The notes: generated from the letters alone by a model not told the origin. A stretch of DNA of 64,000 nucleotides from Lichina pygmaea (GCA_963422465.1 OY730171.1:3162001-3226000); one strand, 5' to 3'. Positions 1-11,837 are shown, counted from the first letter of the stretch. Program-made: numbers and translations.

Positions 1-236
1 ACCAGTAATTATTGTACGAGGTATGACAGTCTTCGGTCTAGTCACTTGCCCCGGGGCAATTGAGTTGTGGCGTTCAGGGGGGGATGCTGAATCAGCCAAC
101 CTTTCGTCGCGTCGATTGAGACCTTTGCTGAGCCTGTCATGAGTTCTTTTCACAGTCTGATGATCATCCTTCCGGTATGAAGTATAGTTTGATTTCAGTC
201 GATTGCTCTCGGAAGAAGCTCGGCCTCATGAAGAAA

Positions 237-1183
237 CTACCTTAGAACCGGATTGGCCAACCACTCGGGCTCGTCCAGACCGTCAGCCTCCTCGTCAGGC
301 GGAGGACGTCTTGGTCCAGTCTCTCCCCAAGGAGCTGCTTTGCGCGAACCAGTAGCTCGGACGCTTTCGTCCTTGGCGTAGATCTTGACACCTCGAACGT
401 GGGTGTCCTTTCCGTTCTGGTGGTTCTCCATGACTTTCATCTGCACAATGAATGCCCGTAGCACGTTGCCGTCACGACCTCCTCCGACACCTGTCAAATC
501 GACATCGATCCATCCTTTGGGCTGCTCCAAGGAGAGCTCGGCAAACTCGATCAGGTCGTGATTCGACGTTCCGGCAAGAAAGATCAGTCGAGTGGGAGTG
601 TATGATTCGTCCAGCGTGAAGTCAAGATACACCCGGATATTGGTGATGTTCACCATCTTGATGAAGTGGATATTGAGGATGTGGGGTTGCGGACCGTCGG
701 ATCTGAGTTGATCAACACCATGAGCTTGCGGACGTGGAATGTACAGAGCAGAATTAGACTGAGTTGACAAAAGGTGAAGCTACTCACTGCCAGTAGAGGT
801 TCGCGTCGTCATCGCGGAGCGCTTGGACGCCACAACCCGGTTTGGCCGTTGAGACGGTCCAAGAAGCCAGGTTTCCTATCTCTCTGAGACCAGTGGTATC
901 AAAGGGCTCCATCCTGTCTGTAGACGACGTAGTTGAGCCAAGAGCGACCCTTCTTGTGGGACCGTATGAGGGAATATACCGCTGGCATACCAGTTTCGGG
1001 ACTGTCCTGGTCATTATCATCCTCATCATCCACATCGACATCGACATCGACATCAACATCATCAACGTCAGCCATCTGCTCTGCTACATCGTCGGCAGAG
1101 AGCTCGGCATCCGGAGTCAACGCCCCCTCAATGTCAGACTCAGGCAGGACAAAATACTCCGTCGTAGGGGGACCTCCCGACAT
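237..1183 (-). CDS. APC10: Anaphase-promoting complex subunit 10 (DOC1/APC10)
   Basis: Substrate-recognition subunit of the anaphase-promoting complex, the ubiquitin ligase that drives mitotic exit in the nucleus. Spliced model: exons 1183-991, 917-788 and 702-237, about 262 aa. Introns 990-918 and 787-703 start GTATGC and GTGAGT and end in CAG; both splice in phase into the DOC domain. The DOC fold is seen as REIGNLASW, KPGCGVQALRDD, YWQSDGPQPH and the family hallmark NHQNGKDTHVRG. This DOC core (about residues 70-220) aligns well with yeast and human APC10 as I remember them. Unusual is the N-terminal acidic spacer (about residues 38-60), an Asp-Val dipeptide repeat encoded by a GAC/GTC-type microsatellite. 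The C-terminal tail is acidic and Pro-rich. The start at 1183 is the first ATG in frame; identity is secure, the exact N-terminus less so. Confidence 0.93.
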
Positions 1184-1546
1184 GTTGACCTGGCTGCCCA
1201 GAGACTACCGTACTGAATAAGACTTGACAGCGTCCATTGCTTCAAAGAGATCGAGAGTCGCTTCGGAAGGTCGCCATGGGCATGTAAAGACGTGCATCTC
1301 TGCAGCAGAGCCAGTCAAGGCAGCGATGGACCAACGGCAACCGTTGTAGAAAAGTGGGAGCTTACCGTACGGTACGGGTTTAAGTTGTTCCGAGTTTTCA
1401 CTAAAGTCACTGAAACGGAGCGGAAAATCGTGATACCGATAGTTTACTATCTTGACGTCATGACAGTCATCCCAATGTGATGCCCAATGGCATGCGGTAC
1501 GTTTGTACAACTTGACAGCCACTTATCAGTCTCCGAGCGTCCGGAG
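1184..1546. other. Intergenic stretch between APC10 and a small gene
   Basis: An open frame on the minus strand (1522-1205) shows no family resemblance, and its composition does not look coding. The stretch probably holds the promoters of APC10 (minus) and of the small plus-strand gene. I see no convincing regulatory motif. Confidence 0.5.
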
Positions 1547-1877
1547 ATGGCGTCACTCATCTTGCTGTCCGGAAGCTGGATCTACGACAAGTAAATCCCC
1601 ATCATGACTTTGAGATGGTTTGCTCATGCGCATCAGGGTCTATGGACGCCGCAAGGAAAAGCGCGCATTCAACGAAGCTCGATTTGATGAGTTGAAGAAA
1701 GAGACCGAATCACGGCTACAGAGCTCGTCTGCGGACGAGCCCAACTCGAGTCGGCAGCAAAGGTTCTCGCAGACCGAGAGCCCACACGCACACCACTATG
1801 GTCAGGTCCACTCAAGCTCCGACATGGCATGGACACGCCAAGATCACAAGACGCGTTCTGGAACCGCACCTCGATGA
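1547..1877 (+). CDS. Small hypothetical protein with N-terminal hydrophobic segment and basic coiled stretch
   Basis: Two-exon model: 1547-1590 and 1637-1877, about 94 aa, intron 1591-1636 (GTAAAT...CAG). Exon 1 gives a short hydrophobic start (MASLILLSG). Exon 2 continues with a basic/acidic helical stretch (RRKEKRAFNEARFDELKKE) and then a Ser/His-rich tail. The layout recalls short fungal proteins with one membrane segment next to a charged helix, but I cannot name a family. It is convergent with prefoldin 4. The hydrophobic stretch is short, so a membrane role is only inference. The whole gene may be spurious. Confidence 0.4.
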
Positions 1878-2194
1878 TCTATTCTCTGTACTCGAGTCTT
1901 CTTGGCTGGAAAAGTAGCTCTTTCAAGACGTAGACTGTCTCCGAAGCCGAGACGGGATCGACTCGAAGATTGATATCGCTCGTGGGTGCTTTTGTTATCG
2001 TCTTGGGATGTTCAGACTCCCTGGCGCACCCAATCCACATCCTGATTTCCCTTCATTATGTCGCGGCGAGTACCCATAGTCCTGCATGACCACCATAAAC
2101 TTCCAGGTGCTGTGGAGCATCTTGCGGTGACAGTGACCGGTGACATCGGGTTTCCGATGAGGAAGAGTTGCCGTGCGCTTCCATGTCATCCTTA
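1878..2194. other. Convergent 3' intergenic region
   Basis: Lies between the end of the small plus-strand gene and the stop of prefoldin 4 (minus). Open frames here are short and unlike coding sequence. Most likely 3' untranslated sequence of both neighbours. Confidence 0.5.
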
Positions 2195-2775
2195 TCAATC
2201 CAAATTGATGGTCTTGCCGAATCTAGCGTACAAGTGAACTTTGAGGTTGCGCATTTCTTCCCGGACATCACCGAGTCCCTCCTCCAGCTTGGAGACTTCC
2301 TGGTCTAGCTTCTGGGTGGCAGACGCAAGTCGAGACTGTACCTCATCGACAGGAAGAGACACGAAAGAATCTCCAATCATGTACCTGCTCATGTCATGAT
2401 CAGCACTGGCTCAGCATGCAGGGTCTCTAGGCGCCACTGACGGTACTAGATCATCCTCGTCCGCCAGCTCGAGCTCATTGCCAACCTCTTCTAGATCCTC
2501 TTTGTCTTTCTATGTCTTATCAACAAGCAATATTGAAATCTGCCTTGACGTTACAGCTCACATGCTTGGATTTTAGATCCTCATCCAGTTGGAGCTCTTT
2601 CTGGTGAAGGCGGCTGAACTTGTTGATCTTCTCCTGATCCTCTCTTCGAACTTCAATCTCAGTTGTGCCAGCGGAGGCCTCCTCCTCTTTGGTAAGCTGT
2701 ATATGGCGTAAGTCAGCCTCTATCTGTCACGGAGTAGCACGATATACCTGAATGTACCATACGACGGCGTAGCAT
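2195..2775 (-). CDS. PFD4: Prefoldin subunit 4 (GIM3-type)
   Basis: Beta-type subunit of the cytosolic prefoldin hexamer, which passes nascent actin and tubulin to the CCT chaperonin. Four exons: 2775-2758, 2696-2562, 2509-2442 and 2384-2195, giving 136 aa, the usual length. Introns are 2757-2697, 2561-2510 and 2441-2385. The 18-nt first exon encodes MLRRRM and joins in phase to LTKEEEA, the normal start of filamentous-fungal homologues. The protein shows the N-terminal helix (REDQEKINKFSRLHQKEL), the beta-hairpin region (ELELADEDDLVPYMIGDSF) and the C-terminal helix ending in LKVHLYARFGKTINLD. It is divergent from SDA1 over a 258-bp spacer. The tiny first exon is the least certain part. Confidence 0.93.
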
Positions 2776-3033
2776 GTTGACTTTAGTACAATGATATAAC
2801 CAGCTCCTGGTCTACTCCGTACTCAACGGTGAACATCCAGAGTGCTTCTGGAGAAATGTTACACGCGTTGATAGATCCATCCGGCGTGCTGAGTCATTAC
2901 TGGTACGGTATCACCTGCCACAACATGCCGGATCAATGGTTTTCCCGAGCTCCGCTCTCACACCAACGATCAGATGTCCACCAAAAGCCCGAAAGGACCT
3001 TCAATCGACGACGGGTACTAGAATATCGATGAA
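2776..3033. promoter_or_regulatory. Divergent promoter between PFD4 and SDA1
   Basis: Only 258 bp separate the PFD4 start (minus) from the SDA1 start (plus), so both must be promoted from here. No TATA box or known factor site stands out. Both products are housekeeping proteins, so a shared TATA-less promoter is a reasonable inference. Confidence 0.5.
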
Positions 3034-5924
3034 ATGGGAAAGCGCAAGCTCGGCGCATTGGAGAAGATTGACGCAGATTTGTATGTTCTCAGAACAGTGT
3101 CATTTTGCAGTACTAACCCACTCATAGAGCAAACCTACAATATAAGATCCGAAAAGACCCATCGTGAGGTCCTCCACACAAACACCGTTTCGAATATATA
3201 CCGTACTGACTGGCGGAAGACTCTATCGAGAAGAGTTTCTCAGACAACACGAGCAGTATGAAGCTCTCCGAGACATATTCAGAGCGGCACCGACGTCTGA
3301 TTCAAACTCCTCCCTGGTGACTTTCCGGGACCTCGTCGACTTTGTTGCCCACGTGGCAGACTGCTACCCAGACTTGACCACAGCTTTCTTTGGAGATCTC
3401 AGCGACATTTTCACGGTGCATCATGTCGAGCTGGAACCTGAATTAAGGGAGAAGATTGTCGGGTCTCTTGTGCTGCTTCGTAAGAAGGATCTTGTCGACT
3501 CGGAAAGGTGGCGTGCAAATTTTGGATGGTTCGATGAGCCTATGCTCACAGCTTCTTAGCCTCTTGCTCACATTATTCCCAATATTGATATCAACCAAGA
3601 GCAAGTCTCTTCGAGGAATCCTGTTCCAGAAGATCATCTCCGAACTCCGCTCAGCAAATGTCAAATCTCACAATCACAGACTTAATCGTACATTCCAGAC
3701 TGTCCTCTTCCAACTGGTCACGGCGGACAGAGCATCTCCTCAAGCGATATGGGCGGTACGGCTTACCCGCGAGCTGTGGAGGCGCCGAGCCTGGACGGAC
3801 TCCAGGGCGGTCGAAATCATGAAAGAGGCCAGCCTTGCCGAGGATCAGAAAGTAACCTCTGGAGGAGTCAGATTTTTCCTCGGCGCGGACCAGGAGGGAG
3901 AAGAGTCGAGCAGCGATGATAGCGATGACGAGATTGATGTCGGACGACTCAAGCATCAGGCGGGAGTGTCCAAGAAGACGAAGAAGAAGAAGCGAAACTT
4001 TGAGAAGGCACTCGCGATTGTGAAAAGGGTATGGATGGCCAGTTGCAATCCTTGCGCTCGAATGGCTGTGCTAACTCGGAACTCGGAACGCTCAGAAAGA
4101 ACACTCAAAAAACAAATCACGCCCACTCAACTTTTCGGCACTACATCTCCTCCATGACCCCCAAGGTTTCGCCGAGCAGCTTTTTGCCCGACACTTGCAG
4201 AGCTCCAAGTCCAAGCTCAATCTCGTGCACAAGCTTCTAGTCTTGCAACTGGAGTCCCGTCTGGTTGGTCTGCACAAGCTGACCCACCTGCATCTGTACT
4301 CCTACTTTCTCAAGTATGTCCGGTCGAGGGAACCGTCTGGGCTACTCCGAGAAGCTAACCCAATGCTTAGATACCTGACCCCGCGCCAACCGTCCGTAAC
4401 ATCGTTCCTAGCGTCACTCGCTCAAGCAACGCACAGTCTCGTACCTCCTGATGTTCTCGAGCCGTTGGTGCAGAAGATCGCCGATGAGTTTGTCTCGGAG
4501 GCAGTCGCAGCCGAGGTGGCCTCTGCAGGCTTGAACGCCATCCGCGAGATATGTGTGCGGCAGCCACTGGCCATGACCGATGTTCTTCTCCAGGATCTCG
4601 TGCAGTATCGGAAGAGCAAGGACAAATCCGTCATGATGGCTGCCAAGGCGATGCTCGGACTCTATCGAGAGGTCGCGCCACAAATGCTGCAGAAAAGAGA
4701 TCGAGGGAAGGACGCGGCGATGGGAATGCGGAGTGGAGAACGGAAGGAGAACCGCTTTGGCGAAGCGGAAGCCGGTGGCATCGAGGGACTGGATCTTCTG
4801 GAGAAGTGGAAGGAGGAGGAGCGAGAAAAGAAAGGGGAAGAAGCGGGCCTGGCAGGTGCCGGTGACGGCGAGGAAGACGGCCGTGATGCAGAGCCTGAGG
4901 ACGATGACGAGGCCGACTCGGCTGAATGGGAGGTCGACGACCAAGTCGACAGCGACGACTCGGGTGGATGGATCGATGCCGAGAGCGATGTTGATGTGGA
5001 GGCGGACGACTCGGACGAAAGCGACGACGACGAGCGGCTCGCCAAGAGAGCAAAGCGTGATGTTGATACAGCGGACAGCGATGAAGAAGCAGGCCAGGAG
5101 GGCGCTACTGGAAATCATGCCACACACAAAGTGTCGGCTTTGGCTACGACGAAGGTGAAGAAGCCGTCTACGATCACCCTCAGAATCTAAGGGATGAATA
5201 GTTGTTTCGCGTGGCGCAAGCTAACTGACATGGGTCGAGGACATAGATTCTCACCCCTGCCGACCTAGCTAAGCTCCAGGAACTTAAGACGCAAGCCAGC
5301 ATCGACAAGCTCATGGGTGGGTCCAGACGCCGCGACAAGGGGCAGCAGAGGTACGTGTGCCACTGCGAAAACCATTGGATGGGATTCCTGGCGTTCTTTT
5401 GAGTCTTGCCTCTTCGACATCATCCACGGAGTCCCGTGGGGAAGATGACCACCACCATTCCATCCCGCTCTTCGCGATAAGCAACGCTCCTAACGATACG
5501 AAACAGAATCGCAAGGCTCCACGATCCCGAGGCGCCGCTCACAGCGACGGACATCTCCCACGCGGCCCTGTCGGCGCGCGACAGGGTCATCTTCGCGAAC
5601 GCGCTCGACTCGACGAGGCAGCAAGCGAAGGACGACGACAACAACAACGACAAGGAAAAGAAGGACGACGCAGACACGCACCGCAAACGAAGCAAGGGCG
5701 CGATGCGTCAGGCGCGCAAGTTCGAGGCTGGCAAGAGCACGACCAACAAGGAGAAGGCGCGCCGCAAAAACTTTCTCATGACCCTCGCAAAGGCGAAGGG
5801 CAGGGCCAGAACCGGCGGCGGCGGCAGTCTCGTGCAGAAGCGCAAAGAGCTCCGGGCCGGGCAGCAGGTGAAGAAGAATGCCGGCAAGAAAGCGCAGCGG
5901 GGGAGGATGGGCGGGAAGAAGTAG
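3034..5924 (+). CDS. SDA1: SDA1, 60S ribosome biogenesis / nuclear export factor
   Basis: Nucleolar pre-60S assembly factor, in yeast also linked to actin organisation and G1 passage. Eight exons: 3034-3080, 3128-3163, 3220-3507, 3560-4028, 4096-4313, 4371-5154, 5247-5350 and 5507-5924; about 787 aa, a normal family length. Every junction is in phase. N-terminus MGKRKLGALEKIDADL, then FRDLVDFVAHVADCYP, LEPELREKIVGSLVLLRKKD and HLYSYFLKYLTPRQPSVT, all strongly conserved in the family. The NUC130/3NT-like half is followed by the SDA1 domain (PLAMTDVLLQDLVQYRKSKDK), a long Asp/Glu/Ser-rich stretch around 4790-5060, and a Lys/Arg-rich tail ending GRMGGKK, which fits nucleolar targeting. The acidic stretch creates long antisense open frames that are shadows. 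Intron 3 starts GTGGCG, a weaker donor. Confidence 0.95.
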
Positions 5925-7196
5925 GATTGTTTACCTCGTACTGTGCAGTACTGTAGCACGTCGGTAACGACTTGTATGGAATCTGAAAACATAGTTGTTG
6001 TCCCAATCAGCCTGTGCTACTATGAGTGTTACTGTTATTAGTTCCATTACACGTCGTGGCAGCCTCCCCTCCCGACTTCCCAATCCTCTCTTCTTTCTTC
6101 TCTACTCTCTACTCTCTAGCCTCTAGTCTCTAATATTTCTATTCCTAGACTCTACTCACGACAGTCTACTCTCCTCTCTACCACGCAGTCTCTACACTGC
6201 ACTCTCTAAAGTACTTACACCACTTCCACCGACAAGCTATCAGAGCTCCATGGAACATGACTCTACGCACTGAGAGGCCCACAGAGGGAGAGAGAGATGT
6301 GTCTGATCTTCATATCCTATTCTCTTGAAAAAGAAACGCGAGCCTAGATGGAAGACGTCCCGTAAGGACGACTTGAAATCTCGAGACGAGTGCAGCTTAG
6401 AAAAGTTGAAAGCCTGGAGAGAGTGAACTTTCAAAGGAAATGGAAGCCCGGACGACCATGTGGAACCCGGAGGACCTTTGTTGGACCCCGAAGAAGCCTG
6501 TGCACCCTGTGCACCTGCAAGGCCCAGTGAAGCCCAAAGCACCCGGTGGACCCCGGAGAACCCAGTGGAGCCTGGAGAACCTCCTTCCCAAAGCGAACAA
6601 AAGTCGGAAGGGTCTGGTGGAGCCCAGAAGGAACGAGACACGGAGCGATGGGCAGGCTACAGTGAGTACTTTAGGAGACTCGACAAAAATCATGATCGTT
6701 GGTTGATACAAGGAAAGGAGAGGAGAGGAGCGGAGAAGAGAGAAATAACATGAAGAGATGAGGAAACGATATTGACAGGCGAGGGAACTACATCAGGAGG
6801 AGGAGGACAAATGAGGACGAAGGAGTACGTATATGCATCATACTATAAAGAACCCCGGGCGACACTTACCAGCTCCGCGCTAACATCCTACACCACGACT
6901 GGGGAGTCGCGGGTAAGTACGTCTCTCGATAGTGAACCGATAGTCATAATATGCCGCCGGGCAATCGGTCCCTCTCTTCATTCTGGGTTGACAGTTACGC
7001 CACACACATTTGTAAGTTTCCTATAATCACTGATGTTAGATATATATTTCACAATGTGGTAGTCTTCTGACTTTGCAGATAGGTTTGCTCTGTTTCCAAC
7101 TGGGAGAGGAAGAGAGAGAGGGGGGGGGGGGGGGGGGGGGGAGACAAGAACCGACCTCATTTCTAACGACGTTGAGTGCACACGGGGAGTTGCAGG
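5925..7196. other. Gene-free low-complexity stretch downstream of SDA1
   Basis: Holds a CTCTA-rich pyrimidine stretch (about 6080-6215), an imperfect Gly/Pro-coding repeat (about 6440-6600) that reads as a degenerate collagen-like Gly-X-Y pattern on the minus strand, a GA-rich stretch (6705-6760), and a run of 22 G at 7120-7141. No frame here resembles a gene I recognise. Confidence 0.5.
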
Positions 7197-7583
7197 CTAA
7201 GGCCGTTGTGGAAGGTATGCAGGGGTGAAGTTTGAACGTCTTATCTGGACGCACTTGATCCCATCGCTTCGGTGGTTTGCGTCTCTCGAGCACTGGTACC
7301 CCCATCCCCCCGTTTTTGTTGTCAGCTTTGATCTGACTTCCCATCGTTCTGACTTGTGCCGGAAAGGTTTACCGGGATAATGAACGGTCTCCACGTCGCC
7401 CGACGATGAAAGTCCAGCCGCGGCCACAGGGGTAGCACTTGTCGGCGTGCTGTTGAGAAGAACCAGGAGGACTGTGGCGAGGACCGAAAGAAACACGCCG
7501 CGTGATCCCAAGACTAATAATATGACCGTGAGGACGGCGGGGTGGGGAGGAAGCCTTGGTGATTGATTCTTGTGGTAAGTCAC
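7197..7583 (-). CDS. Doubtful ORF, possible small membrane protein
   Basis: A 128-aa frame with a clear hydrophobic region around residues 14-45 (AVLTVILLVLG and VFLSVLATVLLVLLN), then a Thr/Ser/Ala stretch and a basic C-terminal half. This would fit a signal anchor or one to two membrane helices. No family is recognised, and the neighbouring DNA is low complexity and transposon-scarred. It could be one exon of a spliced gene or chance. Confidence 0.22.
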   Translation of the reverse strand: MTYHKNQSPRLPPHPAVLTVILLVLGSRGVFLSVLATVLLVLLNSTPTSATPVAAAGLSSSGDVETVHYPGKPFRHKSERWEVRSKLTTKTGGWGYQCSRDANHRSDGIKCVQIRRSNFTPAYLPQRP

Positions 7584-7761
7584 AGCAGATATCCTCTATG
7601 AACTGTTCCTGGAGTCTGGCCTTGGTTCTTTATAGATCTGGCGCATCTACGAACATAGGAGGGGAAAAACCAAATCAAAAAAAATCCAAACGTCTTATTT
7701 GAAAGGGAGACGGCATTGATGGATACTCGTATATCAACACGAGCATGACAAGGTCACATCT

Positions 7762-8049
7762 TGTCAGCCGGAGGAGTGAGAAGACCAGTCCTCGCTCGCT
7801 GCTAGAGCCAAGTTCACGTGAGAAGAGAATTCTCACTGTATATTGGTGTCAACCAGGGACTCGACAGGGAGTCGATAGCCCGAGGATTTGCAGGGGTTCA
7901 GAGATCAGCCTCCCCCTGAGTGACGGCTAAATTGTTTGTCTGCACGTGACGGTGTGCAGAGTTTTCTCCTTCTTGGTCGTCACTCCTAGATTTCTTAGTT
8001 AGCAGAGATCAATCAAGACACTCATTCCCCGGCCGGCCGCCGGTTCACA
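7762..8049 (+). mobile_element. Solo LTR (copy 1), 288 bp
   Basis: Begins TGTCAGCCGG and ends GGTTCACA, so it has the TG...CA ends of an LTR, and is bounded on both sides by the perfect 5-bp duplication CATCT (7757-7761 and 8050-8054). The same sequence, roughly 90-95% identical by eye, lies inverted at 12203-12487 with a different duplication. Size, ends and 5-bp target duplication fit a solo LTR left by LTR-LTR recombination; no internal element remains. A non-LTR, MITE-like element with 5-bp duplications is the main alternative. Confidence 0.72.
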
Positions 8050-8795
8050 CATCTTGTCTTGTGATGCGAAAGCAAAGTTGTTGGGCTGGCATCTAGTAAT
8101 TAGATATGCGCAGTGACATGTTAGAGTAGTACCTGATTGTGGAGAGAATACGTGCTCGAGCTAATTCAGCCTGCTGGGAGAAGAAGCTGTTTATTGAAAG
8201 ACTTCGACGGCTGATTATACTACAGCCCTCTATCTACGTAGCTGACTAACACTACCGGTACTGACTAAGCCACGCTACGGCAGCCCCTGGCCCTGCCTAA
8301 GTTTTAGGGCCGCAACGCTACGAGATGTGTACAAGTACTCATGTACAGTACGAGGTCAGTCTTCAGAAACCCCTGGGCTGTACTTGTACAATACGTACTC
8401 TGCACCGTACTTCTGTACTCCTTACATACGTACAGGAGTGCCCAAGACTGATGAACCCTCACTGTACTCCGTACCGGGGTATGAGAATTTCTGTGCAACA
8501 GAGTGACTGCAACAAAAATCCTTCACAGACATCATGTAGCTGTCACTTACGGCAAGCCATCTCACAGGAGTCCACTAAATAAAAAGAATCGAGAGCAAGA
8601 GGTCGTCGTCAGGCTCGCGAAGCAAGGTGATCACGATAACCATTCGTTCGTCCGTGTTGTACTTCGTACTGCCGGTCCTGTCAACAGCTCCGCTACTTCA
8701 CTCCCCAACTCTTGACCTGCTTCCCAATTTTTTACTTCGCCCCCAGGCAATTGCACTGCCCGACGACCCCAAACTCGCAGACCGAATCATCCCAT
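8050..8795. other. Intergenic region rich in GTAC words
   Basis: Between the solo LTR and the 3' end of the His-rich repeat gene. The part 8320-8480 is crowded with GTAC/TACGTAC words. No gene is supported. Confidence 0.5.
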
Positions 8796-11700
8796 CTAAT
8801 GGCGATGATAGCCACTCCCTGGAGTGTTGTCGGTCCCTCCGGCGCCCGAGGTGCCGTACTTGCCCACGTCCATGGGCAGGCCGGTGTGCGGCTCGATGAC
8901 GACGCCCTCGGGCAAGCCTTGTTGTCGCCGACGCTGTTCGTCGCCCGATAGTTCCGGGTTGTCCTTGTGGAGGCGGGTGCGTCCGTCGCGGTCGGTGTGC
9001 GTCGTCGTCGGGCCACGCTGTTGTATGCTGGCTTCCCTGGACGACGACGGGTGCTCGGTCGAATGTGCAGAGGTCGTATCTTTGCTCTTCGACTTGTCGT
9101 GCGAGAGTAGACCGCCGAGAATACCCCCCTTGTGGTCGCGGTCGTGGTGGTCGTCCTTGGCGGTGCTGTGCGTCGTCGTCGTGTCATGGTGCCGGCGCTC
9201 GTCGCGATGCTTGTCGTGCGCCCTGTCCCCGTCGTGGCCGCCGATGAGCCCAAGACCTTCTAGGTTACGCTCGTGCTGGATGTGCTGGGGGGTAGAAGCT
9301 CCGTGGCGACGAGGCTCGCCGTGGTACATCTCTGCGTCCTTGTCGCGTGTACCACCTAGCAAATCCACTTTGCCGTCGCCATGCCCGACAGACTTGTCGT
9401 GGTCGTGATGTTCCTTGTGGGTCGCCGCGCCATGGCCTTTGTCGTCCTTGTCGCGGTGGAGGAAGCCGAGGACACCTCCCTTCTTCTGTTCGTGCCCGCG
9501 TTCGGCGCCGGTGGTGTGGTGGGGCTCCTCTCGATACCGACCCACGTCCTTGTCTTTCCCGTGATGCGCGAGCCTGTCCTCGTGCCGATAAGAATCATCC
9601 TTGACGTCATACGCCGGCGGGGACTGATGGCGTCTGTCGGACCCGTGCAACGCAGTACCTCCAACGGCCGCAGCGCCACCAGCCATTGCTGCATCTCGCC
9701 CGTAATGGTGGTCGTCGCGTGCCGGAGCTGCCGCCGTCGTTCTGGTCCCTGGATAATCCAAATCGACACGGGGATCGATTGTATTGGCGGCGCCGGACCG
9801 GTGAGGACCAGCTGGAGCCATCGTCCCACCGTAGTCAGAGCTGACGGCGCTGGTGGGATGCCCATGCTGACCGTGACGCGCTCCGGTGTCGTACGCGCCG
9901 GCGCCGGTCGAGCCGTAGCTCGAGTCGGGCTCCCTCCCTACAATCTGCTGTCCGCCGCGTGTGAGACCGGTCGAATGTGGCTCGCGCCTGTCGCCCGTGT
10001 TGACGACGTCATAATTACCTGCCGTGCCAGGCACAGACCCAAATGTCCGCGACCCATCCAAGTCCGAGTCGACCCGCGGGTCGAGCTTGTTCAGGACGTT
10101 CGACTTGTGAGGTCCGGCGGTGGACGACGCAGGTCCCGTCGACGTGTCATGCGGGTCAGCACGGCTACCGCCAGCCAATGCCCCTGCCGCAAGCCCAGCG
10201 CCGGCCGCAGTGGATGACCCGGTGTGGTGGTGGTCGCCATCGCGTAGCGGCCGGTCTGAATGACCGGTGGATGGCCCGGTGTGGTGGTAGTCGCCCTCAC
10301 GTACCGGCCGATCTGAACCATGAGTATGGTCAGCGGAAGGCAGGCCGTGGCCCAGATGGTGGTGAGTTCTGAGACTGGTATCGGGATGATTCCCTGAAGT
10401 GCCAGTCCCACTGGCAGCATGTCCAGGGACCACAGTGGGATGATCTTGGTGCGTGGGACGATCCCGCGACTCGGAGGAGCCCAGGATTCCACTAAAGGTT
10501 TTGGTGTTTTGGTATGCTGGCTGATTGACATCTGCAGCTCGATTGTGATGCGAACCTCGATCGTGGAGACTGGTATCGGGATGGACATGTCCAGAGACCG
10601 GCGTGGACTGATCATGGTGTTGGGGATGATCGTGGGACTTGTGTGAGCCCAGGATTCCACCGAGTATTCCAGTCTTTTGGTGTCCTGCCTGGCGGTCATC
10701 TGCAGGTTGACTGTGATGCCCATGTTGATCGTGGCCACCTAGAGTCCCAGCACCATGATGCGCTGTCTGGTCAGTCTCCATCGGCCGAGTCTGATGCGAA
10801 GAATGATCGTGTGCTTTCTTGGCGCCCAGACCGCCCAGAATGCCCCCAAGGATGCCGCCGCTGCCGCCGCTGCCGCGATGCTCTGTCTTGTCAGTGTCCA
10901 CGTGTGGATCTCCCTTGCTCGACGCATGAGACGAGTGAGGCCCAGTCGTGGTCGACGTATGAGTAGAGCCAGACAGCGGGACGGTGCTCCCGTGAGCAGT
11001 GGAACTATGGGGAAAGCTCAGCAGCTGAACCCCGGCCGAGTGAGAGGTCAGGGACTAACCTAGGTACGGTTCTGTCGGGCAGACCGCCGTGCATAGCGCC
11101 GGTGCCAGTGTGTCCAGCGCGGGGCGCGTGGGGCAGCGGCTTGTTGAAATCGCCAGCAAGAGGGTCTTGTCCAGCGAGTCTCGTCGCCCCATATCCGGCG
11201 CCGGTGGCATCGCGATAGCCGGAGCCACCTCCACTTCCGCCGTAGACGGCGCCTGCTCCTAGGGCGCGCGACCCATCCCGGTCAGAGTCCACTCGAGGAT
11301 CAGCCTTGTTGGCCAAGTGCGAAGCATGTGGATCGGTTGTAGTTCGAGATCCGGGATCGTAAGTCGAAGCCCCATGGCCGGCGTGGTGAGTGCCCGACGT
11401 AGTGCTCGTTGTTCCGTAACGGAGACCGGCATGGTCGCGATAGTCAGAGCCGACACCGCTCGTGCCGTGATGGGTGCCGGTTCCGAAGGCGCGAGAGCCA
11501 TCGCGGTCCGAGTCCACCCGGGGATCGCCCTTGTTGGCCAGGCCGGAGGAATGAGGACCAGCGGTGGTTCTCGAGGTATGATCGCGAGTGGAGTGACCAT
11601 GATCGGTATGATGGCTGCCTGGCACCGTCCCCCCGGCTACGTGCGACCCCTCGGCGGTCGATCGACTGGTATGGCCCGAGTCGCCATGGTGATCGCCATG

Positions 11701-11837
11701 GTGATCTGATGGGCCTGCGCCGTACAGAATCTCATTTTCCTTGGATCCTCCGGGATTGCTGTTGCGCCGAGGCTGTTAGAAACAAGTGTCAAGCGATCGG
11801 GCGAGCAGATTTACACGAGGTTCTTGAGCTTCTCCAT
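8796..11837 (-). CDS. Large His/Gly/Asp-rich disordered protein with DPRVDSD repeats
   Basis: Spliced model: exons 11837-11817, 11772-11060 and 11004-8796; about 980 aa; introns 11816-11773 and 11059-11005. The tiny first exon (MEKLKNL) joins in phase to PRRNSNPGGSKENE. The protein is almost wholly low complexity and hydrophilic. It has about five copies of a 25-residue motif built on (S/T/A)GPHxSxxxNKxDPRVDSDxDGSRxxG, near residues 78, 153, 266, 541 and 643, the third and fifth degenerate. A second repeat built on GGILGGxLGxxKxHDH recurs in the middle and again near the C-terminus. The tail contains GLPEGVVIEPHTGLP. I recall the DPRVDSD motif from uncharacterised filamentous-fungal proteins often described as hydrophilin- or LEA-like; a stress or desiccation role is inference. 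The high His content might bind metals. Long GC-rich frames on the opposite strand are shadows. Confidence 0.85.

Noticed and set aside
1205-1522. 105-aa minus-strand gene upstream of APC10
   Set aside because: No family resemblance, and it sits in what should be the APC10 promoter.
4414-5127. 237-aa minus-strand gene
   Set aside because: Shadow of the SDA1 exon that encodes the acidic stretch.
6240-6641. Collagen-like gene on the minus strand
   Set aside because: The Gly-X-Y pattern is broken and follows a GGA/CCC-rich simple repeat; the rest of the frame has no family features.
9381-10217. 278-aa plus-strand gene
   Set aside because: Shadow of the repeat-protein gene on the other strand.
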